A stretch of 64,000 nucleotides of DNA from Proteles cristata cristata (taxonomy: Eukaryota > Chordata > Mammalia > Carnivora > Hyaenidae), in the NCBI GenBank assembly GCA_017311185.1, contig JAESUZ010005462.1:4774001-4838000 (forward strand). The letters run 5' to 3'. A program made the translations under genes and the position numbers. Each line of letters starts with the position of its first letter. Within the stretch, counting starts at the first letter, position 1. This document shows positions 36,855 to 48,117 of the stretch, piece after piece. The notes below the pieces were generated by a model. It ran no database searches. It was not told the origin of the DNA and was given only the letters and a program-made list of their open reading frames with translations.

Positions 36855-36916
36855 AAATAAAAAGATTAGCTGAAAAGGAAGACTGGATTGTTGATAATGA
36901 AGGACTGACTTCTCTT
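36855..36916 (+). CDS. EXOC2: EXOC2 internal coding exon F (62 nt)
   Basis: Acceptor TATTTTCCCCATAG and donor GTAAGT. Two bases complete a Glu codon from exon E, then it reads [20 protein letters not shown] and ends in phase 0. It covers about residues 597-617, with no change from the human sequence as I recall it. A 42-bp tandem repeat lies about 200 nt upstream (36535-36654). Confidence 0.95.
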
Positions 36917-37201
36917 GTAAGTTTAAATACTTTTCGATGATTAGTCATTAGTGGATATGATATTCAACATAAGTGTGGTTTTTTTTAATAGGGAGCATAT
37001 ATTCTTTGCATTGTAATTTTAAGTCGTTTGTGGAAACAGAAAAATAAACTTAAAAGTTTTCTTTTTCAGACTCATTTTTGCATAACACTACATTTTTATA
37101 TTTAAAAAAATAAAAACAGTGGATTTCTTTTAGGGTGCTCTTTCTTCATCATGTGCCAGTGTATTTTGTTTGCATTACATTTTAAAATAGATTGTGCTTC
37201 A

Positions 37202-37904
37202 ATTGTTGGTGGGAATGCAAACTGGTGCTGCCGCTCTAGAAAACAGTGTAGAGGTTCCTCAAAAAGTTAAAAATAGAATTACCCTACAACCCAGCAATAG
37301 CACTACTAGGAATTTATCCAGAGGATATAAGAGTGCTGAACCATAGGGGCACGTGTACTCCAATGTTTATAGCAGCGCTATCAACAATAGCCAAATATGG
37401 AAAGAGCCAAAATGGCCGTCAATTGATAAATGGGTAAAGAAGATGTGGTTTATATATACAATGGAATACTACTTGGCAACGAGAAAGAATGAAATCTTGC
37501 CATTTATAGCGGTGTGGATGGAACTGGAAGGTATTATGCTAAGTAAAGTCAGTCAGTCAGAGAAAGATGGATACCATATGTTTTCACATTCATATGTGGA
37601 ATTTGAGAAACTTAACAGAAGACCATGGGGGAAGGGTAGGAGAAAAGAAATAGTTTCAAACAGAGAGGGAGGCAAACCATAAGAGACTCTTAAATACAGA
37701 GAACAAACTGAGGGTTGGAGGGAGGGGTGACAGGGGAGAGGGGAAAATGGATGATGGGCATTGAGGAGGGCACTTGTTGGGATGAGCGCTGGGTGTTGTA
37801 TGTAAGTGATGAATCATGGGAATCTACTCCTGAAGCCAAGAACACTTTGTATATATACTGCATGTTAGCTAACTTGATAATAAATTATATTTAAAAAATA
37901 AAAT
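37202..37904 (+). mobile_element. 5'-truncated L1, sense
   Basis: Contains the C-terminal part of ORF2 (37353-37682 is open; it includes MWFIYTMEYYLATRKNEILP), the 3' UTR and an A-rich end. Target duplication aaaatagattgtgcttca / aaaatagattatgcttca at 37184-37201 and 37905-37922. Only the last ~110 ORF2 codons remain. Confidence 0.93.
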
Positions 37905-38140
37905 AAAATAGATTATGCTTCATTCTAAGTTTCCCAGTAACTTGAATTTTTCAGAAAAGCAGAATAGAAAAAAACAAACAAACCTCTATTCCTGACCCCA
38001 TCCCAAAATAAAACAAACCAACAATAACTGACCTCTCCAGATATATACTAGGTCAGGCAGGCAATTATAAAGATGGTCTATTCATTTTAGAGTCATCATC
38101 TGTTTAGATGGGACTTATAGATTTTCAAAATACTTTTTCT

Positions 38141-38369
38141 TTTTTTTTTTTTTTTTTTTTTAATGTTTTATTTATTTCTAGGAGAGAGAGACAGAGACAG
38201 CATGAGCAGGGGAGGGTCAGAGAGAGAGAGAATCACAGATTGAAACAGGCTCCAGGCTCTGAGCCGGCAGTCAGCACAGAGCCCGATGCGGGGCTCGAAC
38301 CCACGAACCGCGAGATCATGACCTAAGCGAAAGTCGGACGCTTAACCGACTAAGCCACCCAGGCGCCCC
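38141..38369 (-). mobile_element. Young can-SINE, antisense
   Basis: A near-consensus reverse copy with exact target duplication tcaaaatactttttct at 38125-38140 and 38370-38385. Confidence 0.95.
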
Positions 38370-38547
38370 TCAAAATACTTTTTCTAATGGTTTTCATGAT
38401 TTATCGTGTTTTCACATCTGTCTCATCAATTCCCACCCACGATGATTCTATAGGTGGTGTGTCAGTTAAATTGACATTCACCTGCTAAAACATCCAGGGT
38501 CCTTAAAGGAGATGGGAATTTCCTTTTCTTCTTAAAAAAATTTCTTT

Positions 38548-38755
38548 GGGGCGCCTGGGTGGCTTAGTCGGTTAAGCGTCCGACTTTCGCTTAGGTCATG
38601 ATCTCACGGTTCGTGGGTTCGAGCCCCGCGTCGGGCTCTGTGCTGACTGCCAGCTCAGAGCCTGGAGCCTATTTCAGAGTCTGTATCTCCCTCTCTGACC
38701 CTCCCCTGCTCACGCTGTCTCTCTCTCTCCTAGAAATAAATAAAAAATATTTAAA
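38548..38755 (+). mobile_element. Young can-SINE, sense, inserted in the T-tract of an older SINE
   Basis: A full sense copy with CCTAG/AAATAAATAAA end. The target aaaaaaatttcttt is present at 38534-38547 and 38756-38769 and belongs to the tail of the older antisense SINE that follows. Confidence 0.94.
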
Positions 38756-38759
38756 AAAA

Positions 38760-38994
38760 AAATTTCTTTAATGTTTATTTTATTTCTGGAGTGGGAGGGA
38801 GAGACAGAGAGAGAGAGAGCAAGAGCAAGCATGAGTGGGAGAGGGGTAGAGAGAGAGGGTGACACAGAATCCGAAGCAGGCTCCACTGAGCCATTAGCAC
38901 ACGTAGCCTGACACAGGGCTTCAACTCACAAACTGTGAGATTATGACCTGAGCCAAAGTCAGATGCCTAACTGACTGAGCTACCCAGGCACCCC
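38760..38994 (-). mobile_element. Older can-SINE, antisense
   Basis: A diverged reverse SINE ending GAGCTACCCAGGCACCCC. Its poly(T) end is shared with the younger sense SINE, giving a tail-to-tail inverted pair. Confidence 0.9.
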
Positions 38995-40231
38995 AAATTT
39001 CTTTTTCATCTAACATTAAAGGAATTAGGACTGGTTTGGCAGCTTAATCATGCAGTCAGTACACAAGGCTCCTTCTGATTTTGTTCTTTGTGATCCTTAT
39101 TGTGGCTTCTGTCTCAGGATGGCCTCATGATCACAGGAAGGCCATTGCAGTTCCAACCACCATGGCCTTATTTCTGTCATGAGAAAAGGCCAGCACTTTT
39201 TCAGGAGCAGTAGCTGACAATTCTTCCTATATCTAATTGGCTAAAATTGATTCACATGCCCATCCCTGTCTGTTGTGGAGGCTGGAAAAATGGCTTTTCT
39301 TTTTTTTTTTTTAGCATAGCACTTTGCTAATCCCAACAATTTCTGTTTTACCTTAGTAAGAAAAATGGAGAAAATAAATCTGGAGGAGGGAGTCAGGTTT
39401 CTGCCTATTTAGTAGATGAGAAAACTAGAATAAAATAGTTTTGACTTGCCCAAATTTACAAAATAATGGTGAATAGAGATTGTTGAGACATAATGATCTC
39501 ATATAGTATTTCTTCATTTCTTCAAATTGCTGCACTTTTTAAAATAATTGCTGTGCTTATTGAGAGCCTCACTTTGGGAGTTGGAAAATTTTTGACAAAT
39601 TGAAATACTTTCCTCCTATTCCTCCTGAGTACCCTAAAAATGTACCTTTATATAACAATGTGGTTTAGAACACCAGTGCTTACTTCCAAATTTTTGTAAA
39701 TTAAATCATGTTTGAAATGAGGGAAATTTATTTTTAATAAATCTATTTTAATTATATTTTAAAGAATTTGTTTTTAATAAAAATTAGTTTTATTTGGCTT
39801 ATTCTACTTCTCATAATTATTTGTGCTTGTATACAAACTATCCTATAGCTAATTCTGTCATACTAAATATTTAGAGAAAGGAGATGTGGAGTAGACCTGC
39901 ATGGTCCAGTACAGCAGTCATTTTAGACATGGCTTGTGTAAGATTCAGTATACAAAGGAAGAATGTAAAATATCTCAACTTTTTATTGATTATATGTTGA
40001 GACAATATTTTGTTATAGTATAACATGAATTATATTAAAATTAATTTTTCCATTTAATATTCTTAATGTGTTTACTGGAAACTCTTAAATTATATATATG
40101 ACTTGTGTTTGTGGCTCACAATTATACTTCTTATGGACAGTGATGATATGGAGGAAAATGTGCTGTACTGGATTTAGAATCATAATATGGTTCAGTCCTT
40201 AGTTCTGTCACATAATAGCCATGTAATCTTT

Positions 40232-40340
40232 TCTTTTTTTAAGTTTATATATTTACTCTGCACCTAGTGTAGGACTGAAACTCATGACTTGAAGTCAAGG
40301 GTTCGCATGCTTTTCTGACTGACCCAGCTAGGCAACCCAT
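40232..40340 (-). mobile_element. Old short can-SINE, antisense
   Basis: A short diverged reverse copy with CATGACTTGAAGTCAAGGGT and GACCCAGCTAGGCAACCCA, inserted in a MIR-like relic. Confidence 0.75.
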
Positions 40341-40669
40341 TGGCCATATAGTCTTAAAAGAAGCCACTTTCCCCCCTCCCAGTTAGTGCTTATTTGGTAG
40401 CTGCCATATCTAACTTTGGTTGTTTGATTATAATAAATAAACCTCTTTGAAAATACTTTGAAATGGTTACTTAGAAACTTGTTCGTAGGCAATTTAAAGT
40501 TTGACTACAGTGATAACAAACTGTAACCATAGAATAACTAATTTCATATTTGTCACACATACAAGCTAGAAGACTAAACTTTGCGGATAAATGACCCATA
40601 GAAAGTTAACTTGTGTTGTTAGCCATTGTGTCATCTAGCCAGATGTTGGTAAAGAAATATGCTAACGTA

Positions 40670-40823
40670 GGGGTGCCTGAGTGGTTCAGTCATTTACACA
40701 CCCAACTCTTGTTTTGGCTCAGGTCATGATCTCACAGTTTGTGAGACTGGGCCCTGCATCAATATTCATGCTGGTAGCACTTTCTCTCTCTCTCTGAAAA
40801 TAAATAAATAAAAATTTAAAAAA
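40670..40823 (+). mobile_element. can-SINE, sense, internally shortened
   Basis: Sense SINE with head GGGGTGCCTGAGTGGTTCAG and a shortened CT tract, ending AAAATAAATAAATAAAAA. Weak flanks aaagaaatatgc / aaagaaatgaac. Confidence 0.88.
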
Positions 40824-40931
40824 GAAGAAAAGAAATGAACATTAAACTTTGCTTCACTGTGTTATTTCAGCTTAAGTTGTTTGCTTGTTTGTTTATTTAT
40901 TTAGATTTGGGTTTTCCCTATGTTTGTTTTT

Positions 40932-41143
40932 TTTTTAATGTTTTTTTATTTATTTCTAGGAGAGAGAGAGACAGCGTGAGCAGGGGAGGGTCAGAGAGAG
41001 AGGGAGACACAGACTCTGAAACAGGCTCCAGGCTCTGAGCTGGCAGTCAGCACAGAGCCCGACGTGGGGCTCGAACCCACAACCGCAAGATCATGACCTA
41101 AGTGAAAGTCTGACGCTTAACCGACTAAGCCACCCAGGCGCCC
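40932..41143 (-). mobile_element. Young can-SINE, antisense, nested
   Basis: A near-consensus reverse SINE with exact target duplication ccctatgtttgttttt at 40916-40931 and 41144-41159. Confidence 0.94.
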
Positions 41144-41213
41144 CCCTATGTTTGTTTTTATAGAGAAACAGAACAAGAATGAGGGGTCTAGAGGGAGAGA
41201 GAATGAGAATCTT

Positions 41214-41897
41214 TTTTAAAAAATCATTTTTAATGTGTATTTACTTTTTTTTCCTTTTATAGTTTATTGTCAAGTTGATTTCCATTTAACACCCAGTGTT
41301 CATCCCAACAAGTGCCCTCCTCCATGCCCATCACCTCTTTTCCCCTCTCCTCCACCCCCATCAACCCTCAGTTTGTTCTCAGTATTTAAGTGTCTCTTAT
41401 GGTTTGCTTCCCTCCCTCTCCTTAACTATTTTTTCCTCTTCCCCTCCCCCATGGTCCTCTGTTAAGTTTCTCCTGTTTCTACAAATGAGTGAAAACATAA
41501 TATCTGTCCTTCTCTGCCTGACTTAATTTCACTTAGCAAAACACCCTTGAGTACTATCCACGTTGCTACACAGGGCCAGATTTCATTCTTTCTCATTTCC
41601 ATGTAGTTTTCCGTTGTATATGTAGATAAACCACATCTTCTTGATCCATTCGTCAGTTGATGGACATTTAGTCTCTTTCCACGATTTGGCTATTGTTGAG
41701 GGTGCTGCTATGAACATTGGGGTACATGTGCCCCTATGCATCAGCACTCCTGTATCCCTTGGGTAAATTCCTAGCAGTGTAATTGCTGGGTCATAGGGGA
41801 GTTCAGTTGTTAATTTTTTGAGGAACCCCCACACTGTTTTCCAGAGGGGATGCACCAGTTTACATTCCCACCAACAGTATTAAGATGATGCCCATTA
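41214..41897 (-). mobile_element. 5'-truncated L1, antisense, nested in an old SINE
   Basis: Starts at the reverse poly(A)/3' UTR and runs into the ORF2 C-terminus; the 41583-41855 minus frame includes MHPLWKTVWGFLKKLTTELP. Target copies agagaatgagaatctt (41198-41213) and agagaatgaaaatctt (41898-41913). Confidence 0.92.
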
Positions 41898-42602
41898 AGA
41901 GAATGAAAATCTTAAGCAGGCTCCATTTTCAGCATGGAGTCTAACTAAGGGCTCAATCTCACAACCCTGAGCTAAAATCAAGAGTTGGTCCCTCAACCAA
42001 CTGAGCCACCCAGACACCCCTGAAGTAGTGTATATTTAATTTGAACCTCACTTCAGTGCTCTGAAACAGCTGATTTGAAAGCATCTTGTTTTCTTCTCAT
42101 GTTGAAAATGTTTACTGCTTATTCTGAGAATTTTTTTCTTCCATAAGAACTGGAATGATTTGTGATAACTCCTGTAGTCAGCTACGTTGGATGATTCACT
42201 GACAATATGCAGAAATAGCTCTGCTTCTTTTTAGAAAAAAGAAATATATATTTAGACTATCATTACCCCCAATTTAACTGAAACTACTAATTCAGTTCTC
42301 TGCTATTTCTTATCCATTTATTGTAGATATGAAAAGGAATTAAGAAAATCTAGTCCAAATATTAATGCAAGAAATCAAACTAAAGATTTTATTACCCACA
42401 GTTGAATTTTAGATTTAATTTTCACCATTATTATTTTAACTTCTTAGATTTTCCTTCCTTTTGAGGCAGGTAGGTTAGAGGCATAAGGTCAAATATTTAA
42501 CAAACATTATGCCTCTTGAAATAGTTCATTGCAGTTGGTATTTTATCCTATATTCTTTTTTTTTTTTGGACTTAGAAGTGTTTTGGTGTTTTTTTTTTTA
42601 TG

Positions 42603-42619
42603 GTGCCCTCTGGTGGCTT
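42603..42619 (-). promoter_or_regulatory. Candidate CTCF binding motif
   Basis: Minus strand reads AGCCACCAGAGGGCACC, matching the CTCF core (CCASYAGRKGGCRSY) at every core position; 16 of 17 positions of the wider motif agree. It lies in an EXOC2 intron, at the edge of an L2-rich stretch. Binding is inferred, not shown. Confidence 0.55.
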
Positions 42620-42879
42620 CAAAGTGCAGTATTAAAATAACGTTAAGGTTGAGGCAATATTTTAGTTTCATTAAGTCTGGGTTCCTTTTTGTAAGAAAAT
42701 AAACTTGTTTCTTCTGTTGAGTTTTTATCCCCCATTCTCTTTTTAAAAATTGAAGCATGTAATGAGGAGAGGTTCTGACTCCAGACTTTTGCACAGAGCT
42801 TTTTTTTTTAAATTGGACTGTATGCCTTATAAAGCCCTGTGCCTGAGTAAAACCCTGACTCTTAGCCTCATCTTGTACT

Positions 42880-43345
42880 GCTAAACTCATGCTTAGTGGT
42901 TGTGATGCACTGCTGTTCTTGTGATTCCTCAGTCCCTTTAGGCTCTGCCCACCCTGGCCTGTACACATGTTGTCCTGCCTCCCAGAGCTCACCAACCCCT
43001 TACCTTATCTTTTAAGGGACTGTCTCCTCTTGCCCTTCAAGTCTCCACTTAAATGTTATCACTGTCTAAGGGAGCTCTTCTTTGACCATCCTAGTTAGAG
43101 CAGATTCCTCTCCATCATCACCATTTCTCTGAGTTCTCTCTTTTTTTTCATGGCACTTATTCTAGTTTGCAATTGACGTATTTCTATTTTTTTTAGTAAA
43201 AAGTAACAGTTTTGTTGATTGTGACTTTTATGATTGGGACTCTAATCCTAGAGTGTACACTTAATAAGAGCTCTTTCTGTCTTATCCCTAGAACCCCATC
43301 ACTTAGAGTATGCCTGGCACAAAGGGAAACTTTAAGTACATTATG
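42880..43345 (+). repeat. L2 relic
   Basis: Order of motifs (CTTCAAGTCTCCACTTAAAT, CCCTAGAACCCCATCACTTA, GTATGCCTGGCACAAAG) fits a decayed L2 3' half; boundaries approximate. Confidence 0.65.
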
Positions 43346-43715
43346 AGCTAACATATTAAGATTCATTCATACTTATCTTGAATGCCAGTTGTTGGACATA
43401 TCTTCACTTTTTATTTTCTGATTTAATGTATATAAAAAATGACTACAATGACTTTTGAATTGAATATCCTGTACAAATCATTATTAGTAACATTGAATTT
43501 TGTTGAACAGTACCAGAGATGTGAAGGATCTGGGAGATTGAGCTCAAAATATATTCTTGAAGTAGTGTTTAAAATATAAGCTTGTTATATCTGCTCTTCA
43601 TCAAGTCATTTTTCTCTTAGAAGAGTAGAGTTTTTGAGAAAAATTTGTTATACCTGACTTCTGTTCTTTGTGAATTAGATGTACTTTAGAGTCTAAGATT
43701 CACCCATTTTTATTT

Positions 43716-43943
43716 TTTTTTAAAGTTGGTTTTTTTTTAATGTTTTTATTTATTTCTAGGAGAGAGAGAGAGACAGCATGAGCAGGGGAGGGTCAGAGAG
43801 AGAGGGAGTCACAGACTCTGAAACAGGCTCCAGGCTCTGAGCAGTCAGCACAGAGCCCGATGCAGGGCTTGAACCCACGAATCACGAGATCATGACCTAA
43901 GCGAAAGTCGGACACTTAACCGACTAAGCCACCCAGGCGCCCC
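43716..43943 (-). mobile_element. Young can-SINE, antisense, first of a same-site pair
   Basis: Reverse SINE flanked by taagattcacccatttttatt (from 43694) and taagactcacccatttttatt (from 43944). Confidence 0.94.
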
Positions 43944-43965
43944 TAAGACTCACCCATTTTTATTT

Positions 43966-44204
43966 ATTTTTATTTATTTATTTTTTAATGTTTTTTATTT
44001 ATTTCTAGGAGAGAGAGAGAGAGAGAGAGACAGTGTGAGCAGGGGAGGGTCAGAGAGAGAAGGAGTCACAGACTCTGAAACAGGCTCCAGGCTCTGAGCT
44101 GGCAGTCAGCACAGAGCCCGACGCGGGGCTTGAACCCATGACCCGTGAGATCATGACCTAAGCGAAAGTTGGGCACCTAACCGACTAAGCCACCCAGGCG
44201 CCCC
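43966..44204 (-). mobile_element. Young can-SINE, antisense, second of a same-site pair
   Basis: Reverse SINE flanked by aagactcacccattttta (from 43945) and aagattcacccattttta (44205-44222). It ends about 190 nt before exon G. Confidence 0.94.
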
Positions 44205-44411
44205 AAGATTCACCCATTTTTAAATATCAAGTGCAAACATGCCAAATCTACATCTTGATGGCTAGGAGATTATTTGTCAAGTTGTTCACATTTTTTTCCT
44301 TTCAATCTGTAAAATTGAGAGTTTTGGACCATAATTTGCTTCTGTTAAATGTCTTAATAACCAATGCTTGTTTTTGAATTTTAAGTAATGTACTTTTTTT
44401 TCCCCCTTCAG

Positions 44412-44492
44412 CCCTGTCAGTTTGAACAGTGCATTGTACATTCTTTGCAGTCACTTAAAGGAGTTCTAGAGTGTAAGCCTGGAGAAGCCAGT
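44412..44492 (+). CDS. EXOC2: EXOC2 internal coding exon G (27 codons)
   Basis: The acceptor is a strong pyrimidine tract (TTTTTTTCCCCCTTCAG) and the donor is GTAAGT. It reads [20 protein letters not shown] then CKPGEAS, symmetric in phase 0. It covers about residues 618-644. The His after CIV replaces a Cys I recall in human. It is the first of three closely spaced exons (G, H, I). Two tandem young SINEs end about 200 nt upstream. Confidence 0.95.
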
Positions 44493-44944
44493 GTAAGTTT
44501 TCTATTAAATTTAACTACTATTTCAGACTTTCCCAGGAGCTCTTGGGAATCACAGTTGTAAATAAGTAATTTCAGCACTAGAAAGCTTTTCCCTCAGCTA
44601 CTTATTTGTTTAATTTGATTTTAGCTGTTGATTTCTTGTTTCCCAGATAGGCTGATAGAAGTTAAAATGTGAATGTTAATGTTGTAGGTAGAGTACTTAG
44701 AAATGTTGACACTTTGTATGCAAAGAGAATGACTGACCCAGATGTTGTCAACCAGCTCCATGCCAGTGCCTTACACAGGCCTCAAAACACTGCCCCTAGG
44801 GCAGCTCTTCATACCTGTCTCTTTTGGAGGGACAAACTGGAAGCAGTTTTCCCAGGAGTGAAATTTTTATATGGAACTTCAGAAACAAAAAGTTTTGTTG
44901 TCTTAGCTAAATCCAAAAACTTTCATCAAAATTCTTCCTTATAG

Positions 44945-45004
44945 GTCTTTCAACAACCTAAAACACAGGAGGAGGTTTGTCAACTAAGCATCAATATCAT
45001 GCAG
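44945..45004 (+). CDS. EXOC2: EXOC2 internal coding exon H (20 codons)
   Basis: A 60-nt symmetric exon between a TTCTTCCTTATAG acceptor and a GTAATA donor. It reads VFQQPKTQEEVCQLSINIMQ, about residues 645-664, as in human from memory. The GTAATA donor is weaker than the GTAAGT sites around it. Since skipping would preserve the frame, this is a plausible optional exon, but nothing in the sequence shows that it is skipped. Confidence 0.94.
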
Positions 45005-45759
45005 GTAATATGTAAAAGTACTTATGCCCTGAAGCCTGAAATAATGTAAATTATAATAAACTTCCTGCTATTAATAATATATGTATGACATATATTAAAT
45101 GTGTATTCTTTTTTCATCTTATCTGAGTCTGTAATAGTTTATAGGAAGTAAGGTAACATAATAAAATTCAAGGTAAGATTAATTCCAACTTGTTCTAGCA
45201 GTACTCCTTTAAGTATACTTGGTTTTTTTTTGTGTTCTTGTCCTACTTTACATTTATTTCTCTTAGAGCACAAATTCAGTGACACGATATTTATACTGCA
45301 TCTAGAGTGTGAAATTCTTTGATTGGACCCAATATTTTGTGAGGACATAAAGTTGAGCATGTGGTTGAGTTGATAGAGGAAGGAAAAGGTCTTTTCCTAA
45401 AATGCAGTCAAGATTGTATAGTCAGACACTTGTGGGGATGAGTACTGAGTGTTATGTGGAAACTAATTTGACAATAAACTATTTGTAAAAAAAAAAAAAA
45501 TTGTATAGTCAGAGCAAAACACAGGTACTTTTAATTGACCATCATTTGTGTTATATATATTGGCATATATGTTCCCAGTGCATACCTATAGAATATGTAT
45601 ATGGGATATATATATTCTGTCACTTCTGGGAGATATACATTTGTACATACATACATAACGCAGATATATATATTTGTTTTTTTATTTACATAAAATTAAT
45701 GTCCAAATAGATTACTTTCTAAGAGTTCATGCCACTGAAACTTTTTATTTTTGACTTAG
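45005..45759 (+). other. EXOC2: EXOC2 intron H-I
   Basis: A 755-nt intron with a 73-nt L1 3' end insertion (45427-45499) and an AT-rich TA/CA microsatellite-like stretch at 45540-45690. Intron G-H (44493-44944, 452 nt) is repeat-free as far as I can see. Confidence 0.9.
45427..45499 (+). mobile_element. Very short (73-nt) L1 3' end, sense
   Basis: Only the last bases of an L1 3' UTR (ATGTGGAAACTAATTTGACA, ATAAACTATTTG) plus poly(A). Exact 14-bp target duplication attgtatagtcaga at 45413-45426 and 45500-45513. Confidence 0.93.
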
Positions 45760-45821
45760 ATTTTTATATACTGTCTGGAACAGTTGAGCACTAAGCCTGA
45801 TGCAGATGTAGATACTACACA
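45760..45821 (+). CDS. EXOC2: EXOC2 internal coding exon I (62 nt)
   Basis: Acceptor TTTTTATTTTTGACTTAG and donor GTAAGT. It reads IFIYCLEQLSTKPDADVDTT plus two bases of a His codon finished by exon J. It covers about residues 665-685. The first residue is Ile where I recall Val in human. The 11.2-kb intron that follows holds the largest L1 cluster in the window. Confidence 0.94.
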
Positions 45822-47724
45822 GTAAGTAAATTAAAACTGACCTCATTGATGTATTTAGGAAGATTTAAAACACAGAATAATGTTTTCTATGTGGTCTTAT
45901 ATCCAAAGGCAATAAATGAGATAAATGGTGTATATTAAAATTATATTTTTACATATATGACCTATATTTTTTTGTATGATTTATCTTTTTTAAAAAATAG
46001 TTTATTTACAAGTAGGTTTCCATATAACACCCAGTGCTCGTCCCCACAAGTGCCCTCCTCCATGCCCATCAACCCCTTCCACTCCCTCCACCCCCATCAG
46101 CCCTCAGTTTGTCCTTGGCATTCAAGAGTCTCTCATGGTTTGCCTCCCTCCCTCCCTCTCCTCACCATTTTTCCCTTCTTCTACCCCATGGTCCTCCGTT
46201 AAGTTACTCCTAAGGATCGTATACGTGCAAACATATGGTATCTGCCCTTCTCTGCCTGACTTATTTCGCTCAGCATAACACCCTCAAGTTCCATCCATGT
46301 TGCTACATATGGCCAGATTTCATTCTTTCTCATTGCCGTGTAGTATTCCATTGTGTAAATATACCACATCTTCTTGATCTGTTCGTCAGTTGATGGAACT
46401 TAGGCTCTTTCCATGTTTTGGCTATTGTTGAGAGTGCTGCTATGAACATTGGGGTACATGTGCTCCTATGCATCATCACTCCTGTATCCCTTGGGCAAAT
46501 TCCTAGCAGTGCTATTGCTGGGTCCTAAGGGAGTTCTAGTGTTAGCTTTTTGAGGAACCTCCACACTGTTTTCCGAGAGGCTGACCAATTTACATTCCCA
46601 CCAACGGTGTAGGAGGGTGCGCATTTCTCCACATCCTCGCCAGCATCTAGAGTCCTCTGATTTCCTCGTTTTAGCCACTCTAACCGGCGTGAGGTGGTAT
46701 CTCAGTGTGGTTTTGATTTGTATTTCACTGATGAGAAAAGATGCAAGCATCGTTTCATGTGTCTCTTGGCCATCTGGATGTCCTCTTTGGGGAAGTGTCT
46801 GTCCATATCTTCTGCCCGTTTCTTCACTGGATTGTTTGTTTTTCAGGTATGGAGTTTGGTGAGTTCCTTATAAATTTTGGATACTGGCCATTTGTCTGAT
46901 ATGTCATTTGCAACTATCTTTTCCCATTCCATCGGTTGGCTATTAGTTTAATGGATTGTTTCCTTTGCCGTGCAGAAACTTTTTATCTTGATGAGGTCCC
47001 AGTAGTTCATTTTTGCTCTTGATTCCCTTGCCTTTGGGGATGTGTCAAGTAAGAAATTGCTGCGGTGGAGGTAAAGGAGGTTGTTTCCTGCTTTCTCCTC
47101 TAAGATTGATAGTTTCCTATCTCACTTTCAGGTCCTTCATCCATTTTGAGTTTATTTTTGTGTATGGTATGAGAAAATGATCTAGTTTCATTCTTCTGCA
47201 TGTTGCTGTCCAATTCTCCCAGCACCATCTGTTAAAGAGGCTGTCTTTTTTCCATTGGAGGTTCTTTCCTGCTTTGTCAAAGATTAGTTGGCTGTACATT
47301 TGTGGGTCCAGTTCTGAGTTTTCTATTCTATTCCATTGGTCTATGTGTCTGTTTTTGTGCCAATACCATACGATCTTGATATGACAGCCTTGCAGTAGAG
47401 GCTAAAGTCTGGGATGGTGAGACCTCCCCTTTTGGTTTTCTTCTTCAATATTACTTTCGAAACTCAGGGTCTTTTGTGGTTCCATACAAATTCTGGATAC
47501 TTTGTTCTAGTTTTGAAAAGAATGCTGGTGCAATTTTGATTGGGATTGCATTGAATATGTAGATTGCTTTGGGTTGTAATGACATTTTAACTGTATTCTT
47601 CCACTCCATGAGCATGGAATGTTTTTCCATTTCTTTGTGTCTTCTTCAATTTCCTTCATAAGTTTTCTGTAGTTTTCATCATACAGATCTCTTGTATCCT
47701 TGGCTAGGTATATTCCTAGATATT

Positions 47725-48048
47725 TTATGTTTTTTTTTGTGCAGTTGTGAATGGGATCATTTTCTTGATTTCTCTTTCTGGTGCTTCATTGTTGGTGTAT
47801 AAGAATGCAGCCGATTTCTGTACATTGATTTTGTATCCTGCAACTTTGCTGAATTCATGGATCGTTTCTAGTAGGCTTTTGGTGGAGTCTGTTGGGTTTT
47901 CTGTATAGAGTATCATGTCATCTGTGAAAAGTGACAGAGTGACTTCTTTGCCAATTTTGATGCCTTTTATTTCCTTTTGTTGTCTGATTGCTGATGCTAG
48001 GACTTCCAGCAGTATGTTAAACAACACTGGTGAGAGTGGACATCCCAA
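47725..48048 (-). pseudogene. L1 ORF2 reverse-transcriptase remnant (palm)
   Basis: A 107-codon frame beginning [20 protein letters not shown] and holding [15 protein letters not shown]. The usual FADD box reads FTDD here, a change next to the two catalytic aspartates. Frameshifted relative to the previous piece. Confidence 0.9.
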
Positions 48049-48117
48049 TTGTGTTCCTGATCTCAGGGGGAAAGCTTTCAGTTTTCCCCATTGAGGATGA
48101 TGTTAGCTGAGGGTTTC

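Larger units (their letters stand above)
40880..42019 (-). mobile_element. Old can-SINE split by a younger SINE and an L1
   Basis: T-rich tail at about 40880-40915, middle at 41160-41213 and head at 41898-42019 (ending GAGCCACCCAGACACCCC). The pieces join into one reverse SINE when the two insertions are removed. Confidence 0.75.
36917..44411 (+). other. EXOC2: EXOC2 intron F-G
   Basis: A 7.5-kb intron with an L1 3' end (37202-37904), SINEs, nested SINE/L1 at 40.88-42.02 kb, an L2 relic with a CTCF-like motif at its left edge, and two same-site SINEs just before exon G. The stretches 39000-40150 (apart from a MIR-like scrap near 39395-39480), 42020-42600 and 43350-43690 show nothing I recognise. 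Confidence 0.9.

Noticed and set aside
42543..42995. A 150-codon minus-strand frame
   Set aside because: It crosses an L2 relic and a poly(T)/poly(A)-coded Lys-rich end, with no recognised domain; not supported as a gene.
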